Assembly (NCBI GenBank): GCA_943842245.1
Contig: CALTAJ010000001.1
Span: 62,001 to 126,000, forward strand
Direction: 5' to 3'
DNA from: an uncultured Flavobacteriaceae bacterium
Lineage (GTDB): Bacteria > Bacteroidota > Bacteroidia > Flavobacteriales > Flavobacteriaceae
DNA length: 64,000 nt
Below, one piece after another: positions 54,607-64,000 of the stretch. Position numbers and translations under genes: made by a program. The notes under the pieces were generated by a model. That model saw only the letters and a list, made by a program, of their open reading frames with translations, was not told the origin of the DNA and ran no database searches. Positions within the stretch are counted from its first letter, which is position 1. Every line of letters starts with the position of its first letter.

Positions 54607-55218
54607 ATGATCAAAAAAAAAGACCATTGGGAAAAAGTATTTAAAACTAAAACTCCACAAGAAGTAAGTTGGACAGAAGCCTATCCAAAGAATTCAATTG
54701 ATTTTATCAATCAATTAAATCTGGATATCAGACTTCCAGTCATTGATATTGGAGGAGGCGATAGCCTTTTGGTGGATAATTTACTTGAAATGGGATTTAA
54801 AGATATTAGTGTATTAGATATTTCTAAAAAAGCACTTCAACGAACGAAAAAAAGATTAGGTGAGCGTTCAAAAAAAATAAGTTGGATTGTTAGTGATATT
54901 TTAGATTTTAAACCTAAAAAAAAATATACTCTATGGCATGATAGAGCTTCCTTTCATTTTTTAACAAATTCAAAAGATATCGATTGTTATAAAGAAATTG
55001 TTAACCAATGGGCTAGCAAATACATGATTTTTGGAACGTTCTCTAAAGAAGGACCTTTAAAGTGTAGCGGACTTCCTATTACTCAATATAGTTGTGAAAG
55101 TATTGCAAAAAGATTTCAAAAACACTTTGACCCCTTAGAGTGTAAATATTCAATACACCAAACACCATTTGAAACACAACAGCATTTTATTTTTTCGAGT
55201 TTTAAAAAAAAGTGTTAG
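54607..55218 (+). CDS. Class I SAM-dependent methyltransferase
   Basis: 203 residues from the ATG at 54607. A start at 54562 would run through the end of the preceding gene and is less likely. MIKKKDHWEKVFKTKTPQE and EVSWTEAYP are typical of a small-molecule thiol/metalloid methyltransferase-like group; the SAM motif is VIDIGGGDSLLVDNLL and the acidic loop VLDIS. It contains LWHDRASFHFL and a C-terminal beta block. The substrate cannot be assigned. Confidence 0.88.
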   Translation: MIKKKDHWEKVFKTKTPQEVSWTEAYPKNSIDFINQLNLDIRLPVIDIGGGDSLLVDNLLEMGFKDISVLDISKKALQRTKKRLGERSKKISWIVSDILDFKPKKKYTLWHDRASFHFLTNSKDIDCYKEIVNQWASKYMIFGTFSKEGPLKCSGLPITQYSCESIAKRFQKHFDPLECKYSIHQTPFETQQHFIFSSFKKKC

Positions 55219-55904
55219 GGCATTCGAATTTGTTCCTCGATGGCGGTCCGAATAATTTTGTTCCATTCAGCGTAACCAGTTTTATTCAAATGTAATTGGT
55301 CGCTTACAAACCACTCGGTTTTAGGTTTACCTTCTTCATTTAAGAATTTTGGAACTGTATTGATATAATAAAGATTATTTGTTTTTTTACAATAAGCCTG
55401 CATTAAGTCATTGACTTTTTTAATCTTATTCCAATACTTCCATCTACTTTTTGTAGGAGTAATGGATATTTGCATAATAGGAATTTCAGGGTGTTTTGTC
55501 CTAACCTGATTTACAAAATATTTAAATAATCTTAATACTTTTCTGGGACTTTCATCATCCTGGGAACCAGAGATGTCATTAGCTATAAAACAAACCAACA
55601 TTTTTAAATTGTGATCAGCTAAAATACGCTCAGTGAAATAGATTATATCTCGAAAATTTGCACCGCCATATCCTCTTTGAATTACATTATAGGGTGCCAT
55701 ATCATCTTTTAGAGTTGTCCATAAGCGAATACTAGAACTACCTATAAAAAGAATAGATTCGTCGGGATAATTGATCTGTGTATCTAATTTTTCAAAAGCC
55801 TCAATTTCAGGAAATGCCCATTCCCTGTCCTTCACAGGATATTTTCTTACTAAAGAGCAAGAAAAAAGAAAAAGACTCAAAAAAAATAATAAAGGATATT
55901 TCAA
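55215..55904 (-). CDS. SGNH/GDSL-type hydrolase lipoprotein
   Basis: 229 residues. MKYPLLFFLSLFLFSC is a lipoprotein signal with Cys16. Block I is ILFIGSSSIRLW (Ser in place of the GDS Asp, common in this subgroup), block II RGYGGANFRD, block III ANDISGS and the catalytic Asp-His pair in FVSDQLHLNKTGY. It likely removes acyl or acetyl groups from an envelope glycan. The stop overlaps the convergent methyltransferase by 4 bases. Confidence 0.9.
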   Translation of the reverse strand: MKYPLLFFLSLFLFSCSLVRKYPVKDREWAFPEIEAFEKLDTQINYPDESILFIGSSSIRLWTTLKDDMAPYNVIQRGYGGANFRDIIYFTERILADHNLKMLVCFIANDISGSQDDESPRKVLRLFKYFVNQVRTKHPEIPIMQISITPTKSRWKYWNKIKKVNDLMQAYCKKTNNLYYINTVPKFLNEEGKPKTEWFVSDQLHLNKTGYAEWNKIIRTAIEEQIRMP

Positions 55905-55959
55905 AATTAGTAAGTTCTTGAGAGACTTATTGGTTTAATATTTAAAAAATTCTTTATAA

Positions 55960-57561
55960 CTATAAAAGATATTCCGTTGAAACGAAGTTAGATTTATCTG
56001 AATTAAGTAAACGTTCAAGAATCTCTTTGTTATATGGAGTATCTTTAGAAGCCAAAAAAGTTCTTATCGAGAATGACCGCAACGCATCATAAACGCTTAG
56101 AGTACTCACTGCTGAATTCTTTCTGCCAGTGAAAGGATAAACATCAGGTCCTCGTTGGCAAGCTGAATTAAGATTCACACGACAAACAAGATTAGCAAGA
56201 GTATCAACTAGTGGAGCTAATTTAGTTACATCACGACCAAATAAACTAACCTGTTGCCCATATTCTGAAGCAGCCATTGCATCTAATGGCTCATCAATCT
56301 CTTTATAAGAAATAATAGGAATTACAGGACCAAATTGTTCTTCATGATAAAGATTCATATCTTCGGTTATTGGATACATAACAGCAGGAAATGAATAATT
56401 CTCAGATAATTCACCTCCTCTTTTGTTAAGTATTTTTGCACCTTTAGCTCTTGCATCTGATATCAACTCTTGAATGTATCCAGGTTTGGAGGGTTCTGGT
56501 AAAGGAGTTAAAAAAGAGTCATCCCATGGCATTCCAAATTTTAATTGATCAACTGCATTTGAAAAACGGCGATTAAATTCATCCACAATAGATTCGTGAA
56601 CATATAACACTTTTAGAGCAGTACAACGCTGACCATTATAAGAAAGTGTTCCTGAAATACATTCTTTAATAGTATGATCTAAATCGGCGTCAGGAAGAAT
56701 TATTCCTGGATTTTTAGCCTCTAGACCTAAAACCAAACGCAGACGATTTTTGTTTGGATGCTGATCTTGAAGAGAGACAGCAGATGAGCTATGACCAATC
56801 AAAGCTAATACATCTATAAAGCCTGTTTTCATTATTGGTGAAGCAATTTTTCTTCCTCTACCAAATAAAATATTAACAACACCAGGGGGAAAGCTTTCTT
56901 GAAAGGCTTTTAAAAGGGGTGCAATTAATAATACACCATGTTTAGCTGGCTTAAAAATTGTAGTATTCCCCATGATTACAGCAGGAATAAGTAAACAGAA
57001 AGTTTCATTAAGGGGATAGTTATAAGGTCCTAAGCATAATACTACCCCTAAAGGACCGCGACGTATATGGGCATAAACACCACCTTGTTGATCAAACTTT
57101 GCACCTTTACGATCTAAGTTTTTATAGGCCTCAATGGTATCCATAATATAGTCCACTGTTCGGTCAAATTCTTTGTAAGAATCTGATTTATTTTTACAAA
57201 TCTCCCACATCAATAGTTTTACAATTTCTTCTCGATGCTGCTTCATTTTTTTGACAAAAGTCTCCATGCATTTTAGTCTTTCTCCCACTTTCATTGTAGG
57301 CCAAAGACCTTGACCTCGATTGAATGCATTTTTTGCTGCTTCTAAAGCATTCAAAGCAGAATCAGTTTCCATGTCAGGGATTGTACCTAAAAGAGTTGGT
57401 TTTCCATCAGTCGTAATCACTGAGTATACTTCTGAGGTTTCACCTTTCCACTTTTCGATTACACCATTAACAAGGTATTCATCACAAGTTAAAGGCTCAA
57501 TTTGAAATTCCTTTGGAATCAAAGAGTTAGTATTATTCATTCTATTTTTCTTTTTTAGCAA
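55960..57561 (-). CDS. Aldehyde dehydrogenase, GapN-like (NADP-dependent glyceraldehyde-3-P dehydrogenase type)
   Basis: 533 residues; a start at Met8 ([12 protein letters not shown]) is also possible. The ALDH fold shows GPYNYPLNE (Asn181), FKPAKHG (Lys204), [10 protein letters not shown] with the catalytic Cys313, and a C-terminal [20 protein letters not shown] block shared with non-phosphorylating GapN. The usual ELGGK glutamate motif reads GLEAKN (Glu281), shifted by two residues. GapN oxidises glyceraldehyde 3-phosphate to 3-phosphoglycerate, making NADPH. It is 2 bases after ilvA on the same strand, so may be in the ilv transcript; substrate assignment is moderate. Confidence 0.85.
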   Translation of the reverse strand: MLKKKNRMNNTNSLIPKEFQIEPLTCDEYLVNGVIEKWKGETSEVYSVITTDGKPTLLGTIPDMETDSALNALEAAKNAFNRGQGLWPTMKVGERLKCMETFVKKMKQHREEIVKLLMWEICKNKSDSYKEFDRTVDYIMDTIEAYKNLDRKGAKFDQQGGVYAHIRRGPLGVVLCLGPYNYPLNETFCLLIPAVIMGNTTIFKPAKHGVLLIAPLLKAFQESFPPGVVNILFGRGRKIASPIMKTGFIDVLALIGHSSSAVSLQDQHPNKNRLRLVLGLEAKNPGIILPDADLDHTIKECISGTLSYNGQRCTALKVLYVHESIVDEFNRRFSNAVDQLKFGMPWDDSFLTPLPEPSKPGYIQELISDARAKGAKILNKRGGELSENYSFPAVMYPITEDMNLYHEEQFGPVIPIISYKEIDEPLDAMAASEYGQQVSLFGRDVTKLAPLVDTLANLVCRVNLNSACQRGPDVYPFTGRKNSAVSTLSVYDALRSFSIRTFLASKDTPYNKEILERLLNSDKSNFVSTEYLL

Positions 57562-57563
57562 TA

Positions 57564-58814
57564 TTAAATTAAAAACTGAAACAAGCTTTTTTTATTATTT
57601 AAATAATCAAATTTAAAATTATACTTTTTCATTCTTTTTACCAAAATGGATAAATCACCAGCTTCTTTTAATTCAATCCCTACAACAGCTGATGCACTAT
57701 TTTGGAAATGTTTTTTTGAAAACTCAAAGTGAGTAATATCATTATTAGGACCTAGAATTTGAGTTACAAATTGTTTTAAAGCTCCTGACCTTTGTGGGAA
57801 ATCTATTAAAAAATAATGCTTAAGTTCAGCATAAAGAAGGGCGCGTTCTTTGATTTCCGGCATTCTAAAAATATCATTGTTGCCACCACAAACTAAAACT
57901 CCAACCGACTTCTCTTTTAATTGATCACTCATTTGATCTAAGGCTGCAATTGCAAGTGCTCCCGCTGGTTCAGCAATGATACCATCTTTATTGTAAACAT
58001 CTAAGATAGCTTGGCAAATCTTTCCCTCTGGTATTACCAAAACTTCATCTAAATGTATTTTGCAAATTTCAAAGGATAGTTTCCCTACTTGACGAACTGC
58101 AGCACCATCAACAAAATAATCCATTTCTTCTAAGGAAATTCTTTTACCTTTTTCTAGCGCTACTTTCATAGAAGGAGCACCTTCAGGCTCTATACCAATA
58201 ATCTTGGTATTGGGAGAAAACTCCTTAAAAACTGTTAACATTCCAGAAACTAAACCTCCACCACCTATTGGAACTAAAACATAATCAAAGCCTTTGGGAT
58301 TTTGCTCCAACATCTCTAAAGCTATTGTTCCTTGACCTTCAATTACTTCAGAATCATCAAAAGGATGAATAAAGATTTTATTTGCAGATTTTGCAGCTTC
58401 TAAAGCTACTTTTTGACAAGAATCATATGTATCTCCAACTAAAATAATATCAACAAAATCAGCCCCAAACATTCGCACTTGAGAAACCTTCTGTTGGGGA
58501 GTCGTGGCCGGCATATAAACTTCTCCTTTAATTTCTAATTTTTGACAACAAAATGCAAATCCTTGAGCATGATTTCCAGCACTTGCACATACAATTCCTG
58601 ACGTTATTTCTTCTTTATTTAGTGAAGATATTTTATTATATGCGCCACGTATTTTAAATGAACGTACCTGTTGTAAATCTTCACGTTTTAAAAAAATAGA
58701 AGCGCTTATTATTTTAGACAAACGCTTGTTGAATTCTAATGGAGTTACTCTGGCTAAACCTTTTAATCTTTTAGCTGCCATTTCTACTCCTTGTAAAGAA
58801 GGTTGATTAAGCAC
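57564..58814 (-). CDS. ilvA: Threonine ammonia-lyase (biosynthetic)
   Basis: 416 residues from a GTG at 58814, which overlaps the ilvC TAG by one base. The PLP lysine is in [11 protein letters not shown]; the glycine loop is [11 protein letters not shown], and AGNHAQGFA binds the substrate. A C-terminal ACT-like regulatory domain (about residues 320-416; [17 protein letters not shown]) suggests feedback control by isoleucine. It deaminates threonine to 2-oxobutanoate, the start of isoleucine synthesis. Fits the ilvDBNCA order. Confidence 0.95.
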   Translation of the reverse strand: MLNQPSLQGVEMAAKRLKGLARVTPLEFNKRLSKIISASIFLKREDLQQVRSFKIRGAYNKISSLNKEEITSGIVCASAGNHAQGFAFCCQKLEIKGEVYMPATTPQQKVSQVRMFGADFVDIILVGDTYDSCQKVALEAAKSANKIFIHPFDDSEVIEGQGTIALEMLEQNPKGFDYVLVPIGGGGLVSGMLTVFKEFSPNTKIIGIEPEGAPSMKVALEKGKRISLEEMDYFVDGAAVRQVGKLSFEICKIHLDEVLVIPEGKICQAILDVYNKDGIIAEPAGALAIAALDQMSDQLKEKSVGVLVCGGNNDIFRMPEIKERALLYAELKHYFLIDFPQRSGALKQFVTQILGPNNDITHFEFSKKHFQNSASAVVGIELKEAGDLSILVKRMKKYNFKFDYLNNKKSLFQFLI

Positions 58815-60286
58815 TATACAATTTTTTTCATGGCAGTCATCGAAGCACGAAGTTCATAACCGACCATTTCTACTGGATGATAACGAATAATCTCATTAAC
58901 ATCGATCAATTGACTATTGTCTACTCCAAATTCTTTTAGGTTTTGTCCTCTACCAATTACATCAGTTTTAATTCCTTTCATGAAGTCCTCTAGCAAGGGT
59001 TTCGCGGCATGATCAAATAAATAACAACCATATTCTGCTGTATCTGAGATTATGCGATTCATTTCAAATAACTTCTTTCGTGCAATAGTATTGGCAATAA
59101 GAGGAGTTTCATGAAGAGATTCATAATAAGCTGATTCTTCTTTAATTCCAGCAGCTACCATAGTATCAAAAGCGAGTTCTACTCCAGCTCGAACAAAAGA
59201 AACCAATAAAATTCCATTATCAAAAAACTCTTGTTCTGAAATTTTCTGATCAGTAATTTGTGTTTTTTCAAAAGCTGTTTCACCAGTTGTAGCTCTCCAT
59301 GATAATAGATTTTTATCTCCATTTGCCCAATCTTCCATCATAGTTTTGGAGAAGTGGCCAGACATAATATCATCCATATGCTTTTCAAATAAGGGAGCCA
59401 ATATTTCTTTTAGCTGTTCTGATAATTCAAAGGCTTTTATTTTCGCAGGATTTGAAAGACGATCCATCATATTTGTAATTCCACCATACTTTAAAGCTTC
59501 AGTTATAGTTTCCCAGCCAAACTGAATTAATTTAGCAGCATAATTAGCATCCACACCCTCTTCGATCATTTTATTGAAGCTTAAAATAGAACCTGTTTGT
59601 AAAACTCCGCAAAGAATAGTTTGCTCTCCCATTAAATCTGACTTCACTTCAGCAACAAAAGATGATTCTAATACTCCAGCTCTATGCCCTCCGGTTGCAA
59701 AAGCGTAGGCTTTAGCTTGAGCCAAACCATTCGCTTGAGGATCATTTTCTGGATGAACTGCAATTAATGTAGGTACTCCAAAACCTCTCTTGTATTCCTC
59801 ACGGACCTCTGAACCAGGACATTTTGGGGCAACCATTATTACTGTTAAATCTTCACGAATTTTAGTACCCTCCTCAACAATATTAAAACCATGAGAATAT
59901 GAAAGTGTAGCTCCTTTTTTCATTAAGGGCATTACCTCATTAACAACTGAAGTATGATTTTTATCTGGTGTCAAATTAATGACAACATCAGCAGAAGATA
60001 TTAGTTCCTTGTAGGTTCCTACTTTGAAATTATTACTTGTTGCGTTAATATAGGAAGTTCTTTTTTCATCAATTGCGCCTTGTCGAAGTGCATAAGAAAT
60101 ATTAAGGCCTGAGTCACGCATATTTAGTCCTTGATTTAGTCCTTGTGCTCCACAACCAACAATTACTATATTTTTCCCTTTAAGAACTGAAATACCATCT
60201 TTAAATTCTGAAGCATCCATAAATCGGCATTTTGCCAATTGATTCAATTGTTCTCTTAGTGATAGTTGATTAAAATAATTTGACAT
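58814..60286 (-). CDS. ilvC: Ketol-acid reductoisomerase, long (class II) form
   Basis: 490 residues, the enterobacterial-type long enzyme with a duplicated knotted domain. The NADP site is [20 protein letters not shown] (residues about 37-56), followed by [18 protein letters not shown] and two C-terminal helical repeats with [13 protein letters not shown] and the acidic metal ligands. It converts acetolactate and acetohydroxybutyrate to the dihydroxy acids. Six bases separate it from ilvN; its stop shares one base with ilvA. Confidence 0.97.
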   Translation of the reverse strand: MSNYFNQLSLREQLNQLAKCRFMDASEFKDGISVLKGKNIVIVGCGAQGLNQGLNMRDSGLNISYALRQGAIDEKRTSYINATSNNFKVGTYKELISSADVVINLTPDKNHTSVVNEVMPLMKKGATLSYSHGFNIVEEGTKIREDLTVIMVAPKCPGSEVREEYKRGFGVPTLIAVHPENDPQANGLAQAKAYAFATGGHRAGVLESSFVAEVKSDLMGEQTILCGVLQTGSILSFNKMIEEGVDANYAAKLIQFGWETITEALKYGGITNMMDRLSNPAKIKAFELSEQLKEILAPLFEKHMDDIMSGHFSKTMMEDWANGDKNLLSWRATTGETAFEKTQITDQKISEQEFFDNGILLVSFVRAGVELAFDTMVAAGIKEESAYYESLHETPLIANTIARKKLFEMNRIISDTAEYGCYLFDHAAKPLLEDFMKGIKTDVIGRGQNLKEFGVDNSQLIDVNEIIRYHPVEMVGYELRASMTAMKKIV

Positions 60287-60292
60287 AATTTA

Positions 60293-60823
60293 TTAATTAT
60301 TGTTTTTGAATGAATTTAAAATTTCGGAAATCCCCATTTTGGCTTTTGTTACAGATATCCTTCCAGAACGAACAAATTGGAGAAGACCGTATGGTGCAAG
60401 ATCTTTTCTCAGTTGTTCAGTTTCTTCCCTGAAACCAGTTTTTTCAATTACAAAAAACTCAGGGGAAACTGTTACTATAGTCGCATGACTAGATTTTATT
60501 ATATTTTGAATTTGACGTTCTTCAAATAATGAGCTAGACTTTACTTTATAAAGTGCATTTTCTTGAAAAATTGTTTCTTCATCTGTATGATAATAGGCCC
60601 TTATAACATCTACCTGTTTTTCTATTTGTTGCACTATTTTTCGTACTCGTTCTGTATCAGTTTTAACAACAATAACAAAACGAAATACATTTGGAATTTC
60701 AGATTCGGAAGTTGAAAAACTTTCCAAATTGATGTGTCGTTTTAAGAAAATTGCAGATATGCGATTTAATAGCCCTATATTATTTTCAGTGTAAACTGAA
60801 ATCGTGAAAACATTTTTTTCCAT
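60293..60823 (-). CDS. ilvN: Acetolactate synthase small subunit
   Basis: 176 residues. The N-terminal ACT domain begins FTISVYTENNIGLLNRISAIF; FLKRHINLESFS and RKIVQQIEKQVDVIRAYYH follow, and a C-terminal domain (ATIVTVSPEFFVIEKTG). It gives valine sensitivity and full activity to IlvB. One base separates its start from ilvB. Confidence 0.95.
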   Translation of the reverse strand: MEKNVFTISVYTENNIGLLNRISAIFLKRHINLESFSTSESEIPNVFRFVIVVKTDTERVRKIVQQIEKQVDVIRAYYHTDEETIFQENALYKVKSSSLFEERQIQNIIKSSHATIVTVSPEFFVIEKTGFREETEQLRKDLAPYGLLQFVRSGRISVTKAKMGISEILNSFKNNN

Positions 60824-60824
60824 T

Positions 60825-62558
60825 TTATTCTAATCTTATGTCAGATACACTTGCTCCACTGGGGATCATTGGAAAAACATTATCTTCCTTCTCGACACAT
60901 ACCTCTAAAAAATACGGCTCTTTAGAAGACATCATTTCTTTTACGGCAATGTCAAGATCATTTCTATTAACTACTTTTTTTGCTTTAATTCTAAAACCTT
61001 TAGCAATAGTAACAAAATCTGGATTTACCATCTCAGTTGAGGCATATCGTTTATCAAAAAAGAGTTGCTGCCACTGACGAACCATTCCCAAGAAATCATT
61101 ATTTAAAACTACTATTTTTACTGCAGCTTGTTGTTGAAAAATAGTTCCTAACTCTTGAATTGTCATTTGATAACCCCCATCCCCAATAACGGCAACAACT
61201 TCGCGATCCGGAGCACCCATTTTTGCTCCTATGGCTGCAGGAAGTGCAAAGCCCATTGTGCCTAGACCACCAGAGGTGACATTACTTTTAGATTGACTAA
61301 ACTTGGCATAACGACAAGCAACCATTTGGTGTTGACCTACATCGGTTACAATTATAGCGTCATTGTTTGAATACTTATTAATCATCTCAATACTCTCTCC
61401 CATCGTAAGTCCTTCTTTAGATGGGAATAAATCAGAATGAATGACTTTATCATTTTCAATTTTATCTAAAGCTTCAAAACGTGCAATCCATTCAGGATAA
61501 GTTTTAGCTGAAATTCTATTGTTCAATTCCTTTAAGGTGATTTTACAATCGGATAAAAGAGCAACATCAACTTTTACATTTTTATCTACCTCAGCAGGGT
61601 CTAACTCTAAATGGATGATTTTAGCCTGTTTAGCATACTTTGATAAATCACCTGTTACACGATCATCAAAACGCATACCAATTGCTATAAGAAGATCACA
61701 TTCATTTGTGAGTAGATTTGGAGCGTAATTACCGTGCATACCTACCATTCCTCTATTGGAAGGGTGATCTGTCGGAATAGCAGAAAGACCTAAAATAGTC
61801 CAAGCTGCTGGTATTCCTGATTTTTCTAAAAAAATCTTAAACTCTTCTTCAGCATTTCCCAAAATCACTCCTTGCCCCCAAACCACTAGTGGTTTTTTAG
61901 CTTGATCAATAAGAAGTAAGGCTTCCTCTAAATTTTCATCAGATAGCTTAGGATAAGGAAAATAACTTCTAATCCCCTTACACTTTTCATAACTGAAGTC
62001 AAATTCTTCAAACTGAGCATCTTTAGTAATATCAATTAAAACTGGACCAGGTCTTCCTGAACGAGCGATATAAAAAGCTTTAGCCATGACTATTGGAATC
62101 TCACTAGCCTTAGTTATTTGATAATTCCATTTAGTAACAGGGGTTGAAATCCCAATAATATCAGTTTCTTGAAATGCATCCGATCCCAAAAGATGAGAAG
62201 CTACTTGTCCTGTAATACACACTATAGGTGTAGAATCAATTTGAGCATCTGCGATACCAGTAACTAAATTAGTTGCGCCTGGACCAGAAGTTGCTAAAGC
62301 TACTCCTACTTTTCCAGAAGTACGCGCAAAACCCTGTGCAGCATGTGTTGCTCCTTGTTCGTGACGAGTAAGCACATGATGAAGCTTGTTTTGAAACTTA
62401 AATAGTTCGTCATAAATTGGCATTATAGCCCCTCCAGGATAACCATAAACCAAGTCAGCACCTTCTGCTAATAAACATCTGACGACTGCTTCTGCTCCCG
62501 AGATATGTAAAATTTCCTTTTGCTTTTTATTCGATTTTATTTTTGTGTTTGTTCCCAT
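60825..62558 (-). CDS. ilvB: Acetolactate synthase large subunit
   Basis: 577 residues. The three ThDP-enzyme domains are visible: GAEAVVRCLLAEGADLVYGYPGGAIMP in two parts at the N-terminus, HEQGATHAAQGFARTSGKVG (catalytic Glu), the FAD domain, and the ThDP block GDGGYQMTIQELGT with NNDFLGMVRQWQ. It joins two pyruvates, or pyruvate and 2-oxobutanoate. Two bases separate it from ilvD, one from ilvN. Confidence 0.97.
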   Translation of the reverse strand: MGTNTKIKSNKKQKEILHISGAEAVVRCLLAEGADLVYGYPGGAIMPIYDELFKFQNKLHHVLTRHEQGATHAAQGFARTSGKVGVALATSGPGATNLVTGIADAQIDSTPIVCITGQVASHLLGSDAFQETDIIGISTPVTKWNYQITKASEIPIVMAKAFYIARSGRPGPVLIDITKDAQFEEFDFSYEKCKGIRSYFPYPKLSDENLEEALLLIDQAKKPLVVWGQGVILGNAEEEFKIFLEKSGIPAAWTILGLSAIPTDHPSNRGMVGMHGNYAPNLLTNECDLLIAIGMRFDDRVTGDLSKYAKQAKIIHLELDPAEVDKNVKVDVALLSDCKITLKELNNRISAKTYPEWIARFEALDKIENDKVIHSDLFPSKEGLTMGESIEMINKYSNNDAIIVTDVGQHQMVACRYAKFSQSKSNVTSGGLGTMGFALPAAIGAKMGAPDREVVAVIGDGGYQMTIQELGTIFQQQAAVKIVVLNNDFLGMVRQWQQLFFDKRYASTEMVNPDFVTIAKGFRIKAKKVVNRNDLDIAVKEMMSSKEPYFLEVCVEKEDNVFPMIPSGASVSDIRLE

Positions 62559-62560
62559 AT

Positions 62561-64000
62561 TTATTTGGAATCAGTAACACAACCTTCAGAGGCTGTTGAT
62601 ACGTTTTTAATATATTTAAATAAAACTCCTTGTTCGAACTTTAAAGGAGGTTGAATCCATTTTTCTTTTCTGGCATTTAGAACATCACTACCTAAATCTA
62701 CACTTATAGTATTTTTTTTTGCATCAATGGTAATTAAATCACCATTTTTTATTAATGCAATCGCACCGCCTTCTTGAGCTTCAGGAACAATATGTCCTAC
62801 AACAAATCCATGCGTACCTCCAGAAAAACGACCATCAGTAATCAAAGCAACACTTTTACCTAGCCCAGCACCCATAATTGCTGCAGTAGGTTTAAGCATT
62901 TCAGGCATTCCTGGTCCACCCTTTGGCCCTTCATAACGTATGACTACTACCTCACCTGCATTTACTTTGCCTTTTTTAATTCCTTCATTTGCTTTATATT
63001 CCCCATCGAAAACACGTGCAGGTCCTTTAAAAATCAAACCTTCTTTGCCAGTTATTTTGGCCACCGAGCCGCCAGTAGCTAAATTTCCTTTTAAAATACG
63101 AATATGGCCAGTAGCCTTTATGGGTTTATCAATAGCTCTAATAACATCTTGATCAACTTTTAAACTTGGAACATCAGCAAGATTTTCAGCTAAGGTTTTT
63201 CCTGAAACAGTCATACATTCTCCATGTAACATTCCTAATTCTAACATGTACTTCATAACTGCTGGTACTCCACCAACACTATGTAAATCTTTCATCAAAT
63301 ATTTTCCACTTGGCTTTAAGTCAGCTAAAAATGGAGTATTATCACTAATTTTTTGAAAGTCATCAATATTCAATTCAATTTGAGCAGCTTTTGCAATAGC
63401 TAAAAAATGAAGTACTGCATTGGTAGATCCACCTAAAACAGCAATTAGCCTTAATGCATTCTCAAGAGATTTTCTAGTTACAATATCTCTAGGTTTTAAG
63501 TCTTTTTCTATTAAATTTTTTAGATACTCGCCTAAAACTTTACATTCATCTTTTTTATCTTTACTTACAGCTGGGTTTGAAGCATTAAAAGGTAATGCCA
63601 TTCCACAAGCTTCTATTGCAGAAGCCATCGTATTAGCTGTATACATTCCACCACAAGCTCCTGCACCTGGGCAAGCTTTTCGAATTATATTTTTATATTC
63701 CTTTTCATCGATAGTACCAGCTACTTTTTCACCCCATGCTTCAAAAGCAGAAACAACATCTAGCTCTTTATCATTGTGACAACCCGCCGCAATAGTTCCT
63801 CCATAAACCAAAATAGAAGGACGGTTTAAACGTAATAAAGCCATTAGGGCTCCGGGCATATTTTTATCACATCCAACTATAGTAACCACTCCGTCATAGG
63901 ACATACCTTGAACAACTGTCTCAATTGAGTCTGCTATTATATCTCTTGAAGGAAGTGAAAAACGCATTCCTGGAGTTCCCATTGAAATGCCATCACTTAC
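62561..64000 (-). CDS. ilvD: Dihydroxy-acid dehydratase, 5' end outside the window
   Basis: 480 codons to the window edge with the frame still open; about 80 residues of the N-terminus are missing. The visible start [19 protein letters not shown] is an internal IlvD block; further motifs are [13 protein letters not shown] (cluster Cys), [16 protein letters not shown] (another cluster Cys) and [17 protein letters not shown] near the C-terminus. It dehydrates the dihydroxy acids to the 2-oxo acids of valine and isoleucine. First visible gene of ilvDBNCA; promoter and any leader lie outside. Confidence 0.97.
   Translation of the reverse strand, partial: VSDGISMGTPGMRFSLPSRDIIADSIETVVQGMSYDGVVTIVGCDKNMPGALMALLRLNRPSILVYGGTIAAGCHNDKELDVVSAFEAWGEKVAGTIDEKEYKNIIRKACPGAGACGGMYTANTMASAIEACGMALPFNASNPAVSKDKKDECKVLGEYLKNLIEKDLKPRDIVTRKSLENALRLIAVLGGSTNAVLHFLAIAKAAQIELNIDDFQKISDNTPFLADLKPSGKYLMKDLHSVGGVPAVMKYMLELGMLHGECMTVSGKTLAENLADVPSLKVDQDVIRAIDKPIKATGHIRILKGNLATGGSVAKITGKEGLIFKGPARVFDGEYKANEGIKKGKVNAGEVVVIRYEGPKGGPGMPEMLKPTAAIMGAGLGKSVALITDGRFSGGTHGFVVGHIVPEAQEGGAIALIKNGDLITIDAKKNTISVDLGSDVLNARKEKWIQPPLKFEQGVLFKYIKNVSTASEGCVTDSK

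Noticed and set aside
55215..55904. Loss of the GDS motif in the SGNH hydrolase as a sign of inactivity.
   Set aside because: GSSS with the nucleophile Ser and an intact DxxH block is normal in this subgroup.
1..64000. Search for CRISPR arrays, insertion sequences, phage genes, toxin-antitoxin or restriction systems.
   Set aside because: No repeat arrays, transposase, integrase or defence-type genes were recognised; gene content is core metabolism and envelope.

Overview
The window is a 64-kb piece of a chromosome from an AT-rich member of the Bacteroidota, most likely a marine Flavobacteriia. The evidence is as follows. Many genes belong to families typical of that group (DUF2911, DUF4294, DUF6452, DUF6048, DUF3276/PUR-like, DUF2795, DUF5916, a cyclophilin-FKBP fusion). 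SecA is about 1,120 residues long and lacks the C-terminal zinc motif. Shine-Dalgarno sequences are largely absent. Promoters resemble the Bacteroidota pattern (TTTG or TTG, about 19-20 bases, TAnnTTTG). Genes are dense, no gene-free stretch reaches 300 bases, and I see no rRNA, tRNA, insertion sequence, prophage or CRISPR array. Most of it is core chromosome.

Layout. Positions 1-4412 (leftward) hold a tightly overlapping light/DNA-repair operon: SRPBCC protein, SDR-like protein without the catalytic Tyr, class I photolyase, a 48-residue DUF2256 zinc-finger protein hidden in the overlaps, cryptochrome-DASH, and the start of a third photolyase-like protein (FeS-BCP/PhrB type) cut by the window edge. 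Positions 4548-7800 hold a DUF2911 protein, a DMT permease, a TauE/SafE permease and CutC. Positions 7903-15112 form one rightward run: glycosylasparaginase, GMC oxidoreductase plus gluconate-dehydrogenase-subunit-3-like partner, then glpK-glpD-glpF. Positions 15140-15927 hold a coiled-coil protein, zapA and, downstream of zapA, a structured RNA that fits 6S RNA. Positions 16074-24033 hold an M23 peptidase, a cysteine desulfurase, rocD, rlmD-DUF6452-DUF6048 and a THUMP RNA methyltransferase.

Positions 24228-27849 look like a zinc-response locus: a Zur-like Fur regulator, a MerC-family membrane protein, a COG0523 GTPase (ZigA type) split by a frameshift in a run of five G, and a purple-acid-phosphatase-like protein. 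A 23-bp perfect palindrome precedes the GTPase, and a degenerate copy lies between the regulator and merC. Positions 27938-44374 are housekeeping: DUF4294, M42 peptidase, pyrD, yajC, DUF1573 lipoprotein, nusB, ABC exporter, PUR-like protein, M14 peptidase, CsaA-like protein, thioredoxin-fold protein, cyclophilin-FKBP, recQ, tatC, lptB, pssA. Positions 44417-57561 hold lnt, DUF2795, secA, a sterol-desaturase-family protein, a glycosyltransferase, a DUF5916 protein, a methyltransferase, an SGNH lipoprotein and a GapN-like aldehyde dehydrogenase. The right end (57564-64000, leftward) is the branched-chain amino-acid operon ilvD-ilvB-ilvN-ilvC-ilvA, with ilvD running off the edge; the aldehyde dehydrogenase follows ilvA after 2 bases.

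The points most worth a second look are the three-photolyase operon with its hidden DUF2256 gene and atypical SDR, the zapA-linked 6S RNA candidate, the Zur-type palindrome with the broken ZigA gene, and a terminator hairpin placed directly before the pyrD start codon.
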